Source of the DNA: Thiodiazotropha sp040506275
GTDB taxonomy: Bacteria; Pseudomonadota; Gammaproteobacteria; Chromatiales; Chromatiaceae
Length of the DNA: 64,000 nt
Direction of reading: 5' to 3'
Assembly (NCBI GenBank): GCA_040506275.1
Contig: JBEVXD010000013.1
Coordinates: 70,286 to 134,285 of the forward strand
The translations under genes were made by a program, and so were the position numbers. Under the pieces are notes generated by a model that worked only from the letters and a program-made list of their open reading frames with translations, was not told the origin of the DNA and ran no database searches. The stretch's first letter is position 1. Every line of letters starts with the position of its first letter. Positions 27,600 through 36,604 of this stretch are shown piece by piece.

Positions 27600-28388
27600 A
27601 TGAACAAGACAGGAAATCGATATTTAACAACCCCCAGGTTCGTTATGCTCACTTTTTCGCTACTGGTATTGGCGACGGGGCAGCTATTTTCAAAGGACCT
27701 ACAGATCGAAATACCGCCAAATGCTAAAGCAAATAAATATAGAAGTGGCTGGCAGTGTGATTACGGCTTTCAAAAGCAAAATGAGCAATGCATTCGCATC
27801 AAGGTACCAGCCAATGCATACTCGACCAATAACTCTTATGGTAACCCTTGGAAATGCAACCGAGGTTACCGTGAAAAGGGCAATAGCTGTGTCATTATTC
27901 AAATACCCGCGAATGCCTATCTAAACTCTTCAGGGGTTGGTAGGTGGAGTTGCGCTCGTGGTTACAGAAAAATCACCAACTCCTGCGTTGCTATCAATGT
28001 ACCTGCAAATGGATATTTAACCGAATCATCAAGCGGAACCGGCTGGACATGCAATCGCGGATATCGATCAACCCACTCAGCTTGTGTTGCTATCAAAGTG
28101 CCTGAGAATGGTTTTTTAACAAATGCTTCACATGGTAGCGGCTGGAGCTGTGATCGAGGTTACCGAGCGTCAGAGGACGCCTGTATAGCTATTGATGTCC
28201 CTCCAAATGGGTATTTAGTCGAATCTTCATACGGATCTGGCTGGAAGTGTGAACGTGGATTTATAGCAACTGGTAACAGCTGTCTCGCGATTAATCTTCC
28301 AGAGAATGCCCACCTAGATTATTCTGGATCCGATTGGAAATGTAACGATCCGTTCCGTAAACAGCAGGACAGATGTGTACTACGTTGA
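27600..28388 (+). CDS. Secreted protein of seven Cys/Trp repeats
   Basis: 262 residues. After a signal-like N-terminal helix (about 14-32) the whole protein is seven tandem repeats of about 33 residues following the plan VPANGYL-x(4)-S-x-GxGWxCxRGYR-x(5)-C-V-A-I. Each carries one Trp before the first of two cysteines, so one disulfide per repeat is likely. The last repeat is degenerate (CNDPFRKQQDRC). No enzyme motif is present; an extracellular structural or binding role is plausible. The family was not identified. The gene ends about 240 bp from tRNA-Phe at the edge of the accessory stretch. Confidence 0.8.
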   Translation: MNKTGNRYLTTPRFVMLTFSLLVLATGQLFSKDLQIEIPPNAKANKYRSGWQCDYGFQKQNEQCIRIKVPANAYSTNNSYGNPWKCNRGYREKGNSCVIIQIPANAYLNSSGVGRWSCARGYRKITNSCVAINVPANGYLTESSSGTGWTCNRGYRSTHSACVAIKVPENGFLTNASHGSGWSCDRGYRASEDACIAIDVPPNGYLVESSYGSGWKCERGFIATGNSCLAINLPENAHLDYSGSDWKCNDPFRKQQDRCVLR

Positions 28389-28632
28389 TGGACTCAGCAA
28401 ACGAAAGTGGACATTGAGGATATTCTAATTGCGACTCCGATTGGCATGGTGCTGCTTAAACTCATCGCCGGGACAGGACAGGCCAAGTCCATTTTCAGGT
28501 TATAGAAAATCAAGAATGCTTCATTGAGGGCCAACAAAATCGATATGACCGTGATTGACCACGGCAATGAAATAATCAGGCCGATCTATATATCAGTTAA
28601 GTTATCTGGGATAAACCAAGAGGAAAGAAGTA

Positions 28633-28708
28633 TGGTGGCCAGGGACAGAATCGAACTGCCGACACGGGGATTTTCAGTCCCCTGCTCTACCGACTGAGCT
28701 ACCTGGCC
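28633..28708 (-). tRNA. tRNA-Phe (GAA)
   Basis: 76 bases including encoded CCA. On the minus strand it begins GGCCAGGTAGCTCAG with a matching acceptor (CCTGGCC-A-CCA), T arm GTTCGATTC, and anticodon loop CTGAAAA giving GAA. Its 3' end faces the accessory stretch. Confidence 0.97.
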
Positions 28709-28810
28709 GCGGTGAGAGGGCCGTATTAAACCGGGGTTACATCTCTGAGTCAAGTTTCATTGCTTTTAACCCCTTACCTGACCTCTCTCTTCTCCTGTTT
28801 ATGCACCTAT

Positions 28811-29080
28811 TTAGGCCTCAGGCTTGAAGTCTGGCGGTAGCTCGGCGCCCTCACCGAAAAAGAACTGCTCCATCTGCTCCTCCAGAAACTTTCTTGCCTT
28901 TGGGTCCATCGGGCTGAGGCGGTTTTCATTGATCAGCATGGTCTGATGCCTTAGCCACTCCTGCCACGCTTCCTTGGAGACATTTTCAAATACCCGCGCC
29001 CCCAGGTCACCAGGATAGGGCTGGCGATCAAGCCCCTCGGCCTCGCGCTTCAGTTTTACACACTCTACGGTACGGCTCAT
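28811..29080 (-). CDS. yggX: Probable Fe(2+)-trafficking protein YggX
   Basis: 89 residues, the normal family length. Conserved elements include RTVECVKLKREAEGLDRQPY with the single N-terminal Cys, PGDLGARVFENVSKEAW, MLINENRLSP and the C-terminal LEEQMEQFFFG. YggX protects iron-sulfur clusters and is linked to oxidative stress defence. Its ATG overlaps the mutY stop by four bases, as is usual in gammaproteobacteria. MutY itself has an iron-sulfur cluster. Confidence 0.96.
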   Translation of the reverse strand: MSRTVECVKLKREAEGLDRQPYPGDLGARVFENVSKEAWQEWLRHQTMLINENRLSPMDPKARKFLEEQMEQFFFGEGAELPPDFKPEA

Positions 29081-30210
29081 TCGGCCTCTCCTTTCGTCAT
29101 TTCAAGAATTGGAATATTTGGATCGATCTCTTGCAGGATGCGTGACACTGGCGCGGCCAGGCCAAGATCCTCAGGTTTCGACAGGTTATACCAAACCACG
29201 GAATCCTCATCCATGATCCGATTACGTGTTTTTTCGACCTGCAGAAGAACAGGCATGATATCCAGGTGAAAATGGGTAAAGCTGTGGCGACGGGGTGCCA
29301 GCTGATGCAATTGAGTCGCAGATATCCCCAGGTTGCTCTCACACCAGACTTCTGCCCGCTCTTCTGTTGGACACTCTGGCAGGCTCCAGAGACCGCCCCA
29401 GATCCCACTGGGAGGGCGTTGTTGCAACAACACATTATCTCCGTCATCGCGCAAAATCAGCAGCTGCACACTGCGTACAGGTTTCTCCTTTTTCGGCTTC
29501 GAGCCAGGATAACTGGCGATATCCCCTTTTTGATACGCCAGGCAATCCTCAACCAGTGGGCAGGCATGACAGAGCGGTTTGCGTCTGAGACATACCATCG
29601 CCCCCAGGTCCATCATCGCTTGGTTGTAATCGGCGGTATTGCTGTGGGGTGTCAGTGCCTCACTCAGCTGCCACAACCGCTTGGAGACAGCTGTCTGCCC
29701 TGGCCAGCCCTGTATGGCAAAATGGCGTGCAAGCACCCGTTTTACATTGCCATCCAGAATTGGTGCGAATTTAGCGAATGCCAGTGAACGGATGGCACCA
29801 GCCGTGGAACGCCCTATACCAGGCAGACTCTGCAGCATCTCCAGGTCATCAGGGAGACCGCCCTGGTGCTGTGCCACAACCTGTTTTGCACATTGATGCA
29901 GGTTACGGGCACGGGCGTAATAGCCAAGACCCGACCAGTGGTGCATGACCTGATCGGCATCAGCTTCAGCCAGGGTTTTCAAATCGGGAAACGTCGCCAT
30001 GAAGCGGTTGAAGTAGTCAATTACGGTGGCAACTTGGGTCTGTTGCAGCATAATTTCGGAGACCCACACGCGATAGGGATCCCTGGGTTGTTGCCAGGGG
30101 AGCTGTTTGCGGCCATGTAGGGCAAACCAATCCAACACCTGTTCGGAAAATCGATCGGTGTTTTGGGCAGAGAAACTCTCTTCTACACCATCAGCGTAAG
30201 GTTTGATCAA
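29077..30210 (-). CDS. mutY: Adenine DNA glycosylase MutY
   Basis: 377 residues. MutY removes adenine mispaired with 8-oxoguanine. Visible are the catalytic Glu in WVSEIMLQQTQ, the helix-hairpin-helix LPGIGRSTAGAI, the catalytic Asp in ILDGNVKRVLAR, the cluster motif C-x6-C-x2-C-x5-C (CLRRKPLCHACPLVEDC), and a C-terminal NUDIX-like recognition domain (about 245-360, WGGLWSLPEC). It overlaps asmA upstream and yggX downstream by four bases each, so all three are one transcription unit. Confidence 0.97.
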   Translation of the reverse strand: MIKPYADGVEESFSAQNTDRFSEQVLDWFALHGRKQLPWQQPRDPYRVWVSEIMLQQTQVATVIDYFNRFMATFPDLKTLAEADADQVMHHWSGLGYYARARNLHQCAKQVVAQHQGGLPDDLEMLQSLPGIGRSTAGAIRSLAFAKFAPILDGNVKRVLARHFAIQGWPGQTAVSKRLWQLSEALTPHSNTADYNQAMMDLGAMVCLRRKPLCHACPLVEDCLAYQKGDIASYPGSKPKKEKPVRSVQLLILRDDGDNVLLQQRPPSGIWGGLWSLPECPTEERAEVWCESNLGISATQLHQLAPRRHSFTHFHLDIMPVLLQVEKTRNRIMDEDSVVWYNLSKPEDLGLAAPVSRILQEIDPNIPILEMTKGEAE

Positions 30211-32351
30211 AGCAGGCTTTTCAACTTATCCTTGAGTTGATCCTGCAGCTCTTCAGGAAGCTTCTCTTCCAGCTCCTCAGTGACCTTCTCGTCGATCTTT
30301 TCGTCGAGTTTCTTCTTCAGTTTGGCTTTCTGTTGCTCTTCAAGAATTTTCGACAGCTGTATGGAGAATTCCGGATCATTCCAGTCCCCTTTGATCTTCA
30401 CCGGGATTGGTATCCCTTTCAGATCTTCCAGGGCCTTGCCATCCTGCCCCGTTGAGGTGTTCACAATAACCGGTCGGACTGTGTATTTCAGTCGCTCTTC
30501 AGACAGGTAGGCCTTGCCACTCCCTTCCAGGCGAAAGTATGGCGATTTAGCATGAAGAATCTGGTTATTGACTACCCCATTTACAATTTTGGCTTTTCCG
30601 GTCAGTTCAGAGAAATCGGTCTGCTCAGGCTCATTGAAGCTTGTTATCGGCTCTCCTTTGAGACGGGCTTTTGTATCACGGATCATCTTTGCCAGATTGA
30701 AGCCCTTTACGGCTCCATCACGAAAATCGAAGGAAACATCACCATTCAGGGCCTTCTTCAACTGGGTGACGGTGTCCCCTTTACTGCTTAGGGCCATCTC
30801 TAAATCCCCGCTGCCCAAAAGGGTATCTTCTCCAGTGAGATCTTTCAGCAGAGGACCGGAAAGAATCCGGGAGACCGATTGGTTCAGTTTTAATATGGGT
30901 TTAGTGCCCATGACATCCAGCTGTATATCACCCTTAATCAAACCATCGTAGAAACGCCCGATTTCATGATCGATATTGAGCTTTCCATCCCGACTTCTGA
31001 TTTTGACCAGAATCGCTTCAGAGTTGAGGTTATTGATGATCAGATTACCAATACGGATTGTTCCATTCAGCTTGAGTTGACGCAGCAACTCTGTGGGAAA
31101 CAGCGGCTCTTCCTTAGCCCCTTTCTGCTTGCCTTTCTGGCGGGCTGGTGGCGGGGATGACTCGCTTGGTGGCGGGAGATACCTGTCCAGGTTGATGCTG
31201 TTGACATCCAGGTTAAAAAGGTAGGTTGGTGATGCGAGATCAACGATTTCGAAATTCCCCTTGAGCGTGGTTTGATCTACCTCAGCCATCAGGTTGGTCA
31301 ACACCGCCTGCTCGGCGGTCGCAGAGAAGTCAGTTGAGAAATGCAGGCTTTCCAAAACATCTGGATCAGCGGTATCAGGTATTGGCATACCGAATTGGTT
31401 CATCCACTCGCGAGGACTGAACTCTGCCAGTTTGATATCTCCCTTCAGGCTGGGATTGCTTTGAATATCAATCCCTTGAAGATGGCCGGTCAGTTTAATT
31501 TTTCCTGACTCCAGGAGCAGGTTTTGAATGTCCAGGGTACTGCTGGATAGATTCAGCAGCACATCTGAGGTCAACGAAACAACAACGCCCTTTTCTGGCA
31601 GTCCTTCACCTGCCATTTCAACATCCAAGTCCAAGCCTTCCATTTTGACAGACTCATTATCAGGGTTAACAACTAGTACTGTAGTAAGCGCTAACTTCCC
31701 TTGCATTGCCGGCTTCTGACTGGCAAGCGCCAGACTGAATTGCACATCGACAGGCTCACCCGGTGCCAGCTCTCCCGTCTCCAACTGGATATCTTCTACG
31801 GTGTATCTCTCACCGGTGGACTGATCATCCCACACCACACTCGCCTCGCTGATGTTCAAGCCACCAACGGTAAATGCGAGCATGTTCATTCCCCCTTCAG
31901 ATTTAGACTCGGCAGATGTACTGGGCACCTCTTTTTGTGCCTTTTTGCCCGTCATATCTTCCCAGTTTGTTGCACCACTTTTAGATTTCGCGAGATTGAG
32001 TCTGACACCATCCACCTGAACAGTGTCCACCTCAAGAAGCTGTTTGAATAACAGGGGCAGCAGATTGACGCGCACCTGGGCATGTTTGATCGACGCAAAC
32101 TCTGAACCGTTGAATCCAGGTGCATTACTTAACCTTAAGCCGTTCAATTCCAACGCCAGGCGAGGAAATACAGACAGGCCAATATCACCACTAATACTCA
32201 GATCACGCCCGGTAGCCTTCTTAACCTCGGCCACAATTCGGTCTTTATGATCATTTGGATCAACAAACATTGGAATGAGAATGACTGCGGCGATAACCAA
32301 TACCACCAGCATCCCCACTAACCAGCCAAGCACTTTCAGGGTCTTGCCCAT
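30207..32351 (-). CDS. AsmA family protein
   Basis: 714 residues with one N-terminal membrane helix (about 5-28) and a long periplasmic part. The AsmA N-terminal signature is clear (FVDPNDHKDRIVAEVKKATG, then ISGDIGLSVFPRLALELNGL and LSNAPGF). The C-terminal AsmA-like domain (DGAVKGFNLAKMIRDTKA ... VNNQILHAKSPYFRLEGSG) is also present. The last ~40 residues are a Lys/Glu helix. AsmA proteins belong to the bridge-like group implicated in phospholipid transport to the outer membrane. It precedes mutY with a four-base overlap. Confidence 0.92.
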   Translation of the reverse strand: MGKTLKVLGWLVGMLVVLVIAAVILIPMFVDPNDHKDRIVAEVKKATGRDLSISGDIGLSVFPRLALELNGLRLSNAPGFNGSEFASIKHAQVRVNLLPLLFKQLLEVDTVQVDGVRLNLAKSKSGATNWEDMTGKKAQKEVPSTSAESKSEGGMNMLAFTVGGLNISEASVVWDDQSTGERYTVEDIQLETGELAPGEPVDVQFSLALASQKPAMQGKLALTTVLVVNPDNESVKMEGLDLDVEMAGEGLPEKGVVVSLTSDVLLNLSSSTLDIQNLLLESGKIKLTGHLQGIDIQSNPSLKGDIKLAEFSPREWMNQFGMPIPDTADPDVLESLHFSTDFSATAEQAVLTNLMAEVDQTTLKGNFEIVDLASPTYLFNLDVNSINLDRYLPPPSESSPPPARQKGKQKGAKEEPLFPTELLRQLKLNGTIRIGNLIINNLNSEAILVKIRSRDGKLNIDHEIGRFYDGLIKGDIQLDVMGTKPILKLNQSVSRILSGPLLKDLTGEDTLLGSGDLEMALSSKGDTVTQLKKALNGDVSFDFRDGAVKGFNLAKMIRDTKARLKGEPITSFNEPEQTDFSELTGKAKIVNGVVNNQILHAKSPYFRLEGSGKAYLSEERLKYTVRPVIVNTSTGQDGKALEDLKGIPIPVKIKGDWNDPEFSIQLSKILEEQQKAKLKKKLDEKIDEKVTEELEEKLPEELQDQLKDKLKSLL

Positions 32352-32367
32352 CCTCTACTCCTTAATT

Positions 32368-32688
32368 TTATTGTTTTGGGCCAGGTGTACCGCAATTCCA
32401 GCATACCTCAAACCCGGCGTCGATACGCTCGCTACATACCTCGCAGACCCAGGGCTCCTGACTCGATAGGTTTTGGCTAAAAAACTGCTCGGCAAGCTGT
32501 TTAGCCTTATCGAGATCCTGGTTCTCCAGCAACCATAGAGTCGGGTATATATTAGCCGGCACCCCACCAGCAGCGCCACTAAGGAGATCGTTGAGAATGA
32601 CTGTTTCAACACCCTGTTGAAACAGATAATCCTTCAACATTTGGGCTTCAACCCTATCCTGTGCTTGATATAACTCTATCATTGCCAA
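32368..32688 (-). CDS. DUF2007 domain protein with C-terminal zinc-ribbon-like motif
   Basis: 106 residues. The N-terminal ~70 residues fit DUF2007 (YQAQDRVEAQMLKDYLFQQG then VETVILNDLL). A C-terminal CEVC-x(12)-CWNCG pattern is a likely zinc ribbon. Function unknown. It lies 16 bp before asmA and is probably the first gene of the asmA-mutY-yggX unit. Confidence 0.82.
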   Translation of the reverse strand: MAMIELYQAQDRVEAQMLKDYLFQQGVETVILNDLLSGAAGGVPANIYPTLWLLENQDLDKAKQLAEQFFSQNLSSQEPWVCEVCSERIDAGFEVCWNCGTPGPKQ

Positions 32689-32800
32689 TCTATCCCTCTG
32701 AAATAACTATTATTAATCAGAGAATACCTTGAGGCCTTAATTGTGCATACTACTGCACAGGGCAGGCCGTCTCTACCCATATTCTATGAATGGTTTGTGT

Positions 32801-33187
32801 TTACTGATCCCTATTTTCCGGCACCTTGCCTATGGTCTTCCATTCACCGCTCTCAATCTTACAGAATCGATACTCACCCTTGGCTTTCGCCTGCCCTGCC
32901 TCATGCAGTACCAGCAGATCACGACACTGCCGCTCATCCACTTCAAGACTGTTTAAAACCCGATACAAACCTTTATGCCCCGTAGAGTCATTTTTCCAGG
33001 AAAAAGTTTCATCCGACTTCCCCTGTTCAAGTGCGTTATTCACGGTCTGTTTGGCTAACGCCCAATCTTCTTCAGTGAAATATTTCGCGGGCATAATCTC
33101 AGCCATGCGGAATCCTACCGCAACAGCAGAGGCTGCAAAGGTAAAAAGTAAAATCAGTACTAAAGTTTTTTTCCAGTAAGCCACCAT
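32801..33187 (-). CDS. Small secreted protein resembling surface-antigen C-terminal domains
   Basis: About 128 residues from the ATG at 33187; GTG codons just upstream are alternatives. A signal-like helix occupies residues 6-24. The C-terminal part (FSWKNDSTGHKGLYRVLNS, CRDLLVLHEAGQ, GEYRFCKIESGEWKTIG) resembles the beta domain at the end of 17 kDa surface antigen/RT0821-type proteins, with two cysteines. Function unknown. It lies 113 bp upstream of the DUF2007 gene. Confidence 0.65.
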   Translation of the reverse strand: MVAYWKKTLVLILLFTFAASAVAVGFRMAEIMPAKYFTEEDWALAKQTVNNALEQGKSDETFSWKNDSTGHKGLYRVLNSLEVDERQCRDLLVLHEAGQAKAKGEYRFCKIESGEWKTIGKVPENRDQ

Positions 33188-33379
33188 CACCACCTGCTGT
33201 TTAGCTAATTATTTGATGATCTCTGGCATTTTTCTGCTAGTGCAATGTGTAGCAGTCGGAGCCAAAACTATCCGCCTCATTTAATGCCACTACAAGAATC
33301 ATACATGCTCAAGAGATACCTTGGAGTATATCCTGACTCTGCCTATGTGACATTCTGTGAATTTAACCTTGATGTATTA

Positions 33380-33643
33380 GGGCCTGTTAACACTAAATGA
33401 ATCGACCCTGTTGCCCCTGAAAAAGCGCCAATCAAGGCGCGAGGAGAGAGGTTTGGTCACTCCAAATGAACGACGAGCAACGCCGAATGGCGCTTTTTCA
33501 GGGGTAACCCGTAGGGCTGAGGCTATTTTCCGCCCAGCGGCGTTACCATTCGCTCATGTAGAATGACTACACCTTGCTCATTCTGTCTTGCTGGACGAAA
33601 AAATAGTCTCAGCAGGGTCGATTCATTTAGTGTTAACAGGCCC
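33380..33643. repeat. MITE-like element with 31 bp perfect terminal inverted repeats
   Basis: 264 bp in the gap between 33194 and 33862. The ends, 33380-33410 and 33613-33643, are perfect 31 bp inverted repeats beginning GGGCCTGTTAACACTAAATG. Inside are two further hairpins: CCCCTGAAAAAGCGCC pairing with GGCGCTTTTTCAGGGG, and a TGAGGCTATTTT-type arm pairing with AAAATAGTCTCA. There is no transposase frame. The form is that of a non-autonomous element driven by an IS in trans. No clear target duplication is seen; the rest of the gap is featureless. Confidence 0.82.
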
Positions 33644-33862
33644 TGGCATCCAAAGTAGACTAACCTTGTGGTTATTAACCCGGCAACTCAATCAGAGAAC
33701 GGATTAAAATATTGAAAGTTACCGCTGCTCAATATTTAAGTCTCTATTTGTGACCTATAACTGCTTGAATTCTATTGTTGGATATCAATAAAGATCTATT
33801 AAGATGGCTGTCACTGTTTCGCCACTCAGTATAAACCAATAAACCATGAGTACAGATTGACG

Positions 33863-34114
33863 ATGAAACAATCTATATCTTCACTTCTACTATTGTGTTT
33901 CCTACTCTTTTTTCCAGCATCCGCAGTAATGGCTGAACGTGGAGAATCGGTGATGTTCAAGCCAACTGAACACCCTTTTGTCGAGGCTCCACCCAAGCAA
34001 CAAAGTCAGGCGGAAGAGTGTGAGCAGCTTCTGAAGAAGATTGAGGAACTTAAAGGAAAACCGCAACGCCGACACGCCGCTATCGAGCGACATAAACAGG
34101 CTTGTACAAAGTAA
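33863..34114 (+). CDS. Small secreted protein, unknown function
   Basis: 83 residues from the ATG at 33863. A clear signal peptide (about 1-22, ending AVMA-E) is followed by a short Lys/Glu-rich mature part with two cysteines (EECEQLLKKIEELKG ... KQACTK). The pattern suits a small periplasmic helical protein. No family recognised. A tRNA-Gly gene on the opposite strand follows. Confidence 0.65.
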   Translation: MKQSISSLLLLCFLLFFPASAVMAERGESVMFKPTEHPFVEAPPKQQSQAEECEQLLKKIEELKGKPQRRHAAIERHKQACTK

Positions 34115-34170
34115 AGAATGTCAGATTAGAGTTCGCCTGTCGCACCAGGGGTTGTTAATTAAGCGGTAAT

Positions 34171-34244
34171 TGGAGCGGGTGATGGGAATCGAACCCACGT
34201 TAGTAGCTTGGGAAGCTACAGTTCTACCATTGAACTACACCCGC
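34171..34244 (-). tRNA. tRNA-Gly (CCC)
   Basis: 74 bases with encoded CCA. Minus strand begins GCGGGTGTAGTTCAATGG, the acceptor closes with CACCCGC-T-CCA, the T arm is GGTTCGATTCC and the anticodon loop TTCCCAA gives CCC. Confidence 0.95.
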
Positions 34245-34370
34245 TGAGAGAGACTGGTTTAGATCCTACACTACTGCTCTACCCTATTCTATTAACCCGG
34301 CGACTCAGTATATTGTCTTCAGCCGAAGTGTGCCTGCCTGCGGCAAGGCATCAAAACGGCAACAATAGAC

Positions 34371-36188
34371 TTACACCAGACCATCACCGTAGAGTGAATC
34401 GATCAGCATCTTATGGTGCTCTGTTACCTTCTGACGCTTGATCTTCATGGTAGGTGTCATCAGACCGTTTTCTATACTCCAGGGCTCAAGCAGCAGGGCA
34501 ACCCGTCTTATCTTTGCATAACCGGGGAAATCCTTTAACGCAGCACGTATGCGTTTCAGAACCACACCCTGAATACGCTCATCCTGCAGGCTCTCCTCAC
34601 GTGAGGGGTCACAATCGAACTCTTCAGCAAAGCCACTCCATAAATCAGGATTCAACACCACCAAAGCGCCAAGATAGGGCTTACCTTCCCCCACCACCAT
34701 CGCCTGCTCAACCAGTGGATCAAGCACAATTGCCATCTCCATGTCCGATGGCGGAATCTTCTCACCATTGGAGAGCACCAGAATATCTTTTATTCTGCCG
34801 GTAATATGGATATGACCATCTTCATCTATTCGTGCCTGATCGCCGGTATGCAGCCAACCCTGTGGATCGATCATCTCTGCAGTCGCAGCATGATTATTCC
34901 AATATCCAAGCATCATGCCGGGGGTTTTCACCAGTAGCTCGTCATCTTCCCCTATCTTTGTTGAAACGCCACGCAGCGGTACACCAACACTCTCTGGTTT
35001 GATGTTGTTCATCGGATTGACACTGATTACCGGGCTGGTCTCAGTCAGCCCGTAACCTTGCAGCATTGGCAACCCCAAACCGAGAAACACCTTTGCAATC
35101 TCTGGCGAAATAGCAGCGCCCCCGCTTACCGCCACACGTAACCGCCCTCCCAATTTATCCAGAATCTTTGCAGAGACCAGTCTTCGAAGCAGCGGATGAA
35201 TCAGTAAACCGGGAAACCAACTCTGTCGCCCCATGCGATACTCGAACTCTTTCAAACCGATTCTCAAGGCCGTCTGGAACAGCATTCGGGCAAAAGCCGG
35301 TTTATGCTTCAACTGATCCTGCACACGGGCATAGACCCGCTCAAATATTCTTGGCACAGCGATGATCGCGGTGGGTCGTATCTTTTGAAGATCTTCGGCC
35401 AATTGGGGGATAGAACGTGCAAACGAGACTGAAGACCCAGCCATCATCGGCAGATAGTAACCCCCTGTCCGCTCCAGGGTATGGGATAGCGGCAGAAAGG
35501 AGAGAAAACTATCCTGTTGATAGCAGTCCACGACCGTCAATGATGCATGAGCTATGGAGAGCATATTAAAGTGACTCAACATAACGCCTTTAGGTCGACC
35601 GGTGGTACCTGAGGTGTAGACAATCGAAGCAAGACTATGCGGATCAGCCTTACGCTTCTCCAGATCATCACCCCGTGGAGGCAACCAGGTTTTCGCCTCT
35701 CTTACCAGGTCATCCTCTCTTGCATCTGGCTGCTTCCCCGTCTCCAGAACTACCACTCGTTGTAGATTTGGTAGATCCTCAACCACGCTCTCCATGCGAT
35801 TCCAACGACCGGTATCCTGCACCAGCAACAGCTTTACAGCGGCATCTTTCAGAATATAGGCAATAGCATCAGCTCGATCATCGGTATAGAGCGGGACTAC
35901 CACCAACCCCAGGGAGAGTGCGGCCTGATCGAACATTACCCATTCAGGGCAGTTACGCAATAAAACGGCGACCCGGTCCCCAGCTTCCAGATTTTCACCA
36001 GCAAGCGCCTGGCGCCATCGCGCCACATGACGGGCCATATCCCCCCAACTCAATTCATACCACTGTTTCCTGCTCCGATCATAATGGCGATAGGCCACCA
36101 CATCCGGCGTCCGCCGCATCCGCTGAAAAAACAGGCCGTCCAAAGTGCCCGCTTGTTCCAAAGGTATGAGATCTTCACTCCAATCCAC
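34371..36188 (-). CDS. AMP-dependent long-chain acyl-CoA synthetase (FadD15/FAA1 type)
   Basis: 605 residues of the ANL superfamily, the large bacterial form related to eukaryotic long-chain synthetases. Motifs: phosphate-binding YTSGTTGRPKGVMLSH, the A5 region GYGLTETSPVISVN, the A7 motif GWLHTGDQARIDEDG and the A10 Lys in PTMKIKRQKV. It activates fatty acids to acyl-CoA through an acyl-adenylate. Start is GTG 36188 with AGGAGG five bases upstream; the overlapping ATG is out of frame. It is monocistronic here, so its exact substrate is not indicated. Confidence 0.93.
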   Translation of the reverse strand: MDWSEDLIPLEQAGTLDGLFFQRMRRTPDVVAYRHYDRSRKQWYELSWGDMARHVARWRQALAGENLEAGDRVAVLLRNCPEWVMFDQAALSLGLVVVPLYTDDRADAIAYILKDAAVKLLLVQDTGRWNRMESVVEDLPNLQRVVVLETGKQPDAREDDLVREAKTWLPPRGDDLEKRKADPHSLASIVYTSGTTGRPKGVMLSHFNMLSIAHASLTVVDCYQQDSFLSFLPLSHTLERTGGYYLPMMAGSSVSFARSIPQLAEDLQKIRPTAIIAVPRIFERVYARVQDQLKHKPAFARMLFQTALRIGLKEFEYRMGRQSWFPGLLIHPLLRRLVSAKILDKLGGRLRVAVSGGAAISPEIAKVFLGLGLPMLQGYGLTETSPVISVNPMNNIKPESVGVPLRGVSTKIGEDDELLVKTPGMMLGYWNNHAATAEMIDPQGWLHTGDQARIDEDGHIHITGRIKDILVLSNGEKIPPSDMEMAIVLDPLVEQAMVVGEGKPYLGALVVLNPDLWSGFAEEFDCDPSREESLQDERIQGVVLKRIRAALKDFPGYAKIRRVALLLEPWSIENGLMTPTMKIKRQKVTEHHKMLIDSLYGDGLV

Positions 36189-36329
36189 ATTATCCTCCTG
36201 CCGCCCCCTTTTACCGATCTGTCAGGTCGGGGGCTGTTATCATTTGCTGTTACGCATACTTTGTCTCCTTGAGTTGAGGTAGAATTCGCAATTGAACCTG
36301 ACTCTACTCCTGACAGAGATTACATTGAG

Positions 36330-36530
36330 ATGCAGATTTACTTAAACGGCTTGGAAAAGCAAATTCCCGATACGCTCGACATGGCTGGCCTGATAGAAAT
36401 ACTTGAGCTGAAAGATCAGCGCATAGCTGTCGAAGTCAATGAAGAGCTGGTACCGCGTAGTACCTTCAACGGTCATACGATACACAACCTGGACCGTATT
36501 GAAATTATACATGCCGTTGGCGGCGGTTGA
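36330..36530 (+). CDS. thiS: Sulfur carrier protein ThiS
   Basis: 66 residues with a ubiquitin-like fold and the C-terminal GGG at which ThiF-type activation forms the thiocarboxylate. Conserved N-terminal NGLEKQIPDTLDM and C-terminal IEIIHAVGGG match ThiS. It donates sulfur to ThiG in thiazole synthesis for thiamine. thiG follows after 74 bp. Confidence 0.95.
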   Translation: MQIYLNGLEKQIPDTLDMAGLIEILELKDQRIAVEVNEELVPRSTFNGHTIHNLDRIEIIHAVGGG

Positions 36531-36604
36531 GTCTATTGCAGTGTCGACACTAAACTTGCAGTACACTCGAACACCATTTGTTTCACCTTCGAAGATAGAA
36601 TCCA

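Noticed and set aside
28633..28660. tRNA-Phe 3' end as an integrase attachment site
   Set aside because: No second copy of the tRNA end and no integrase gene were seen in the window; held as hypothesis only.
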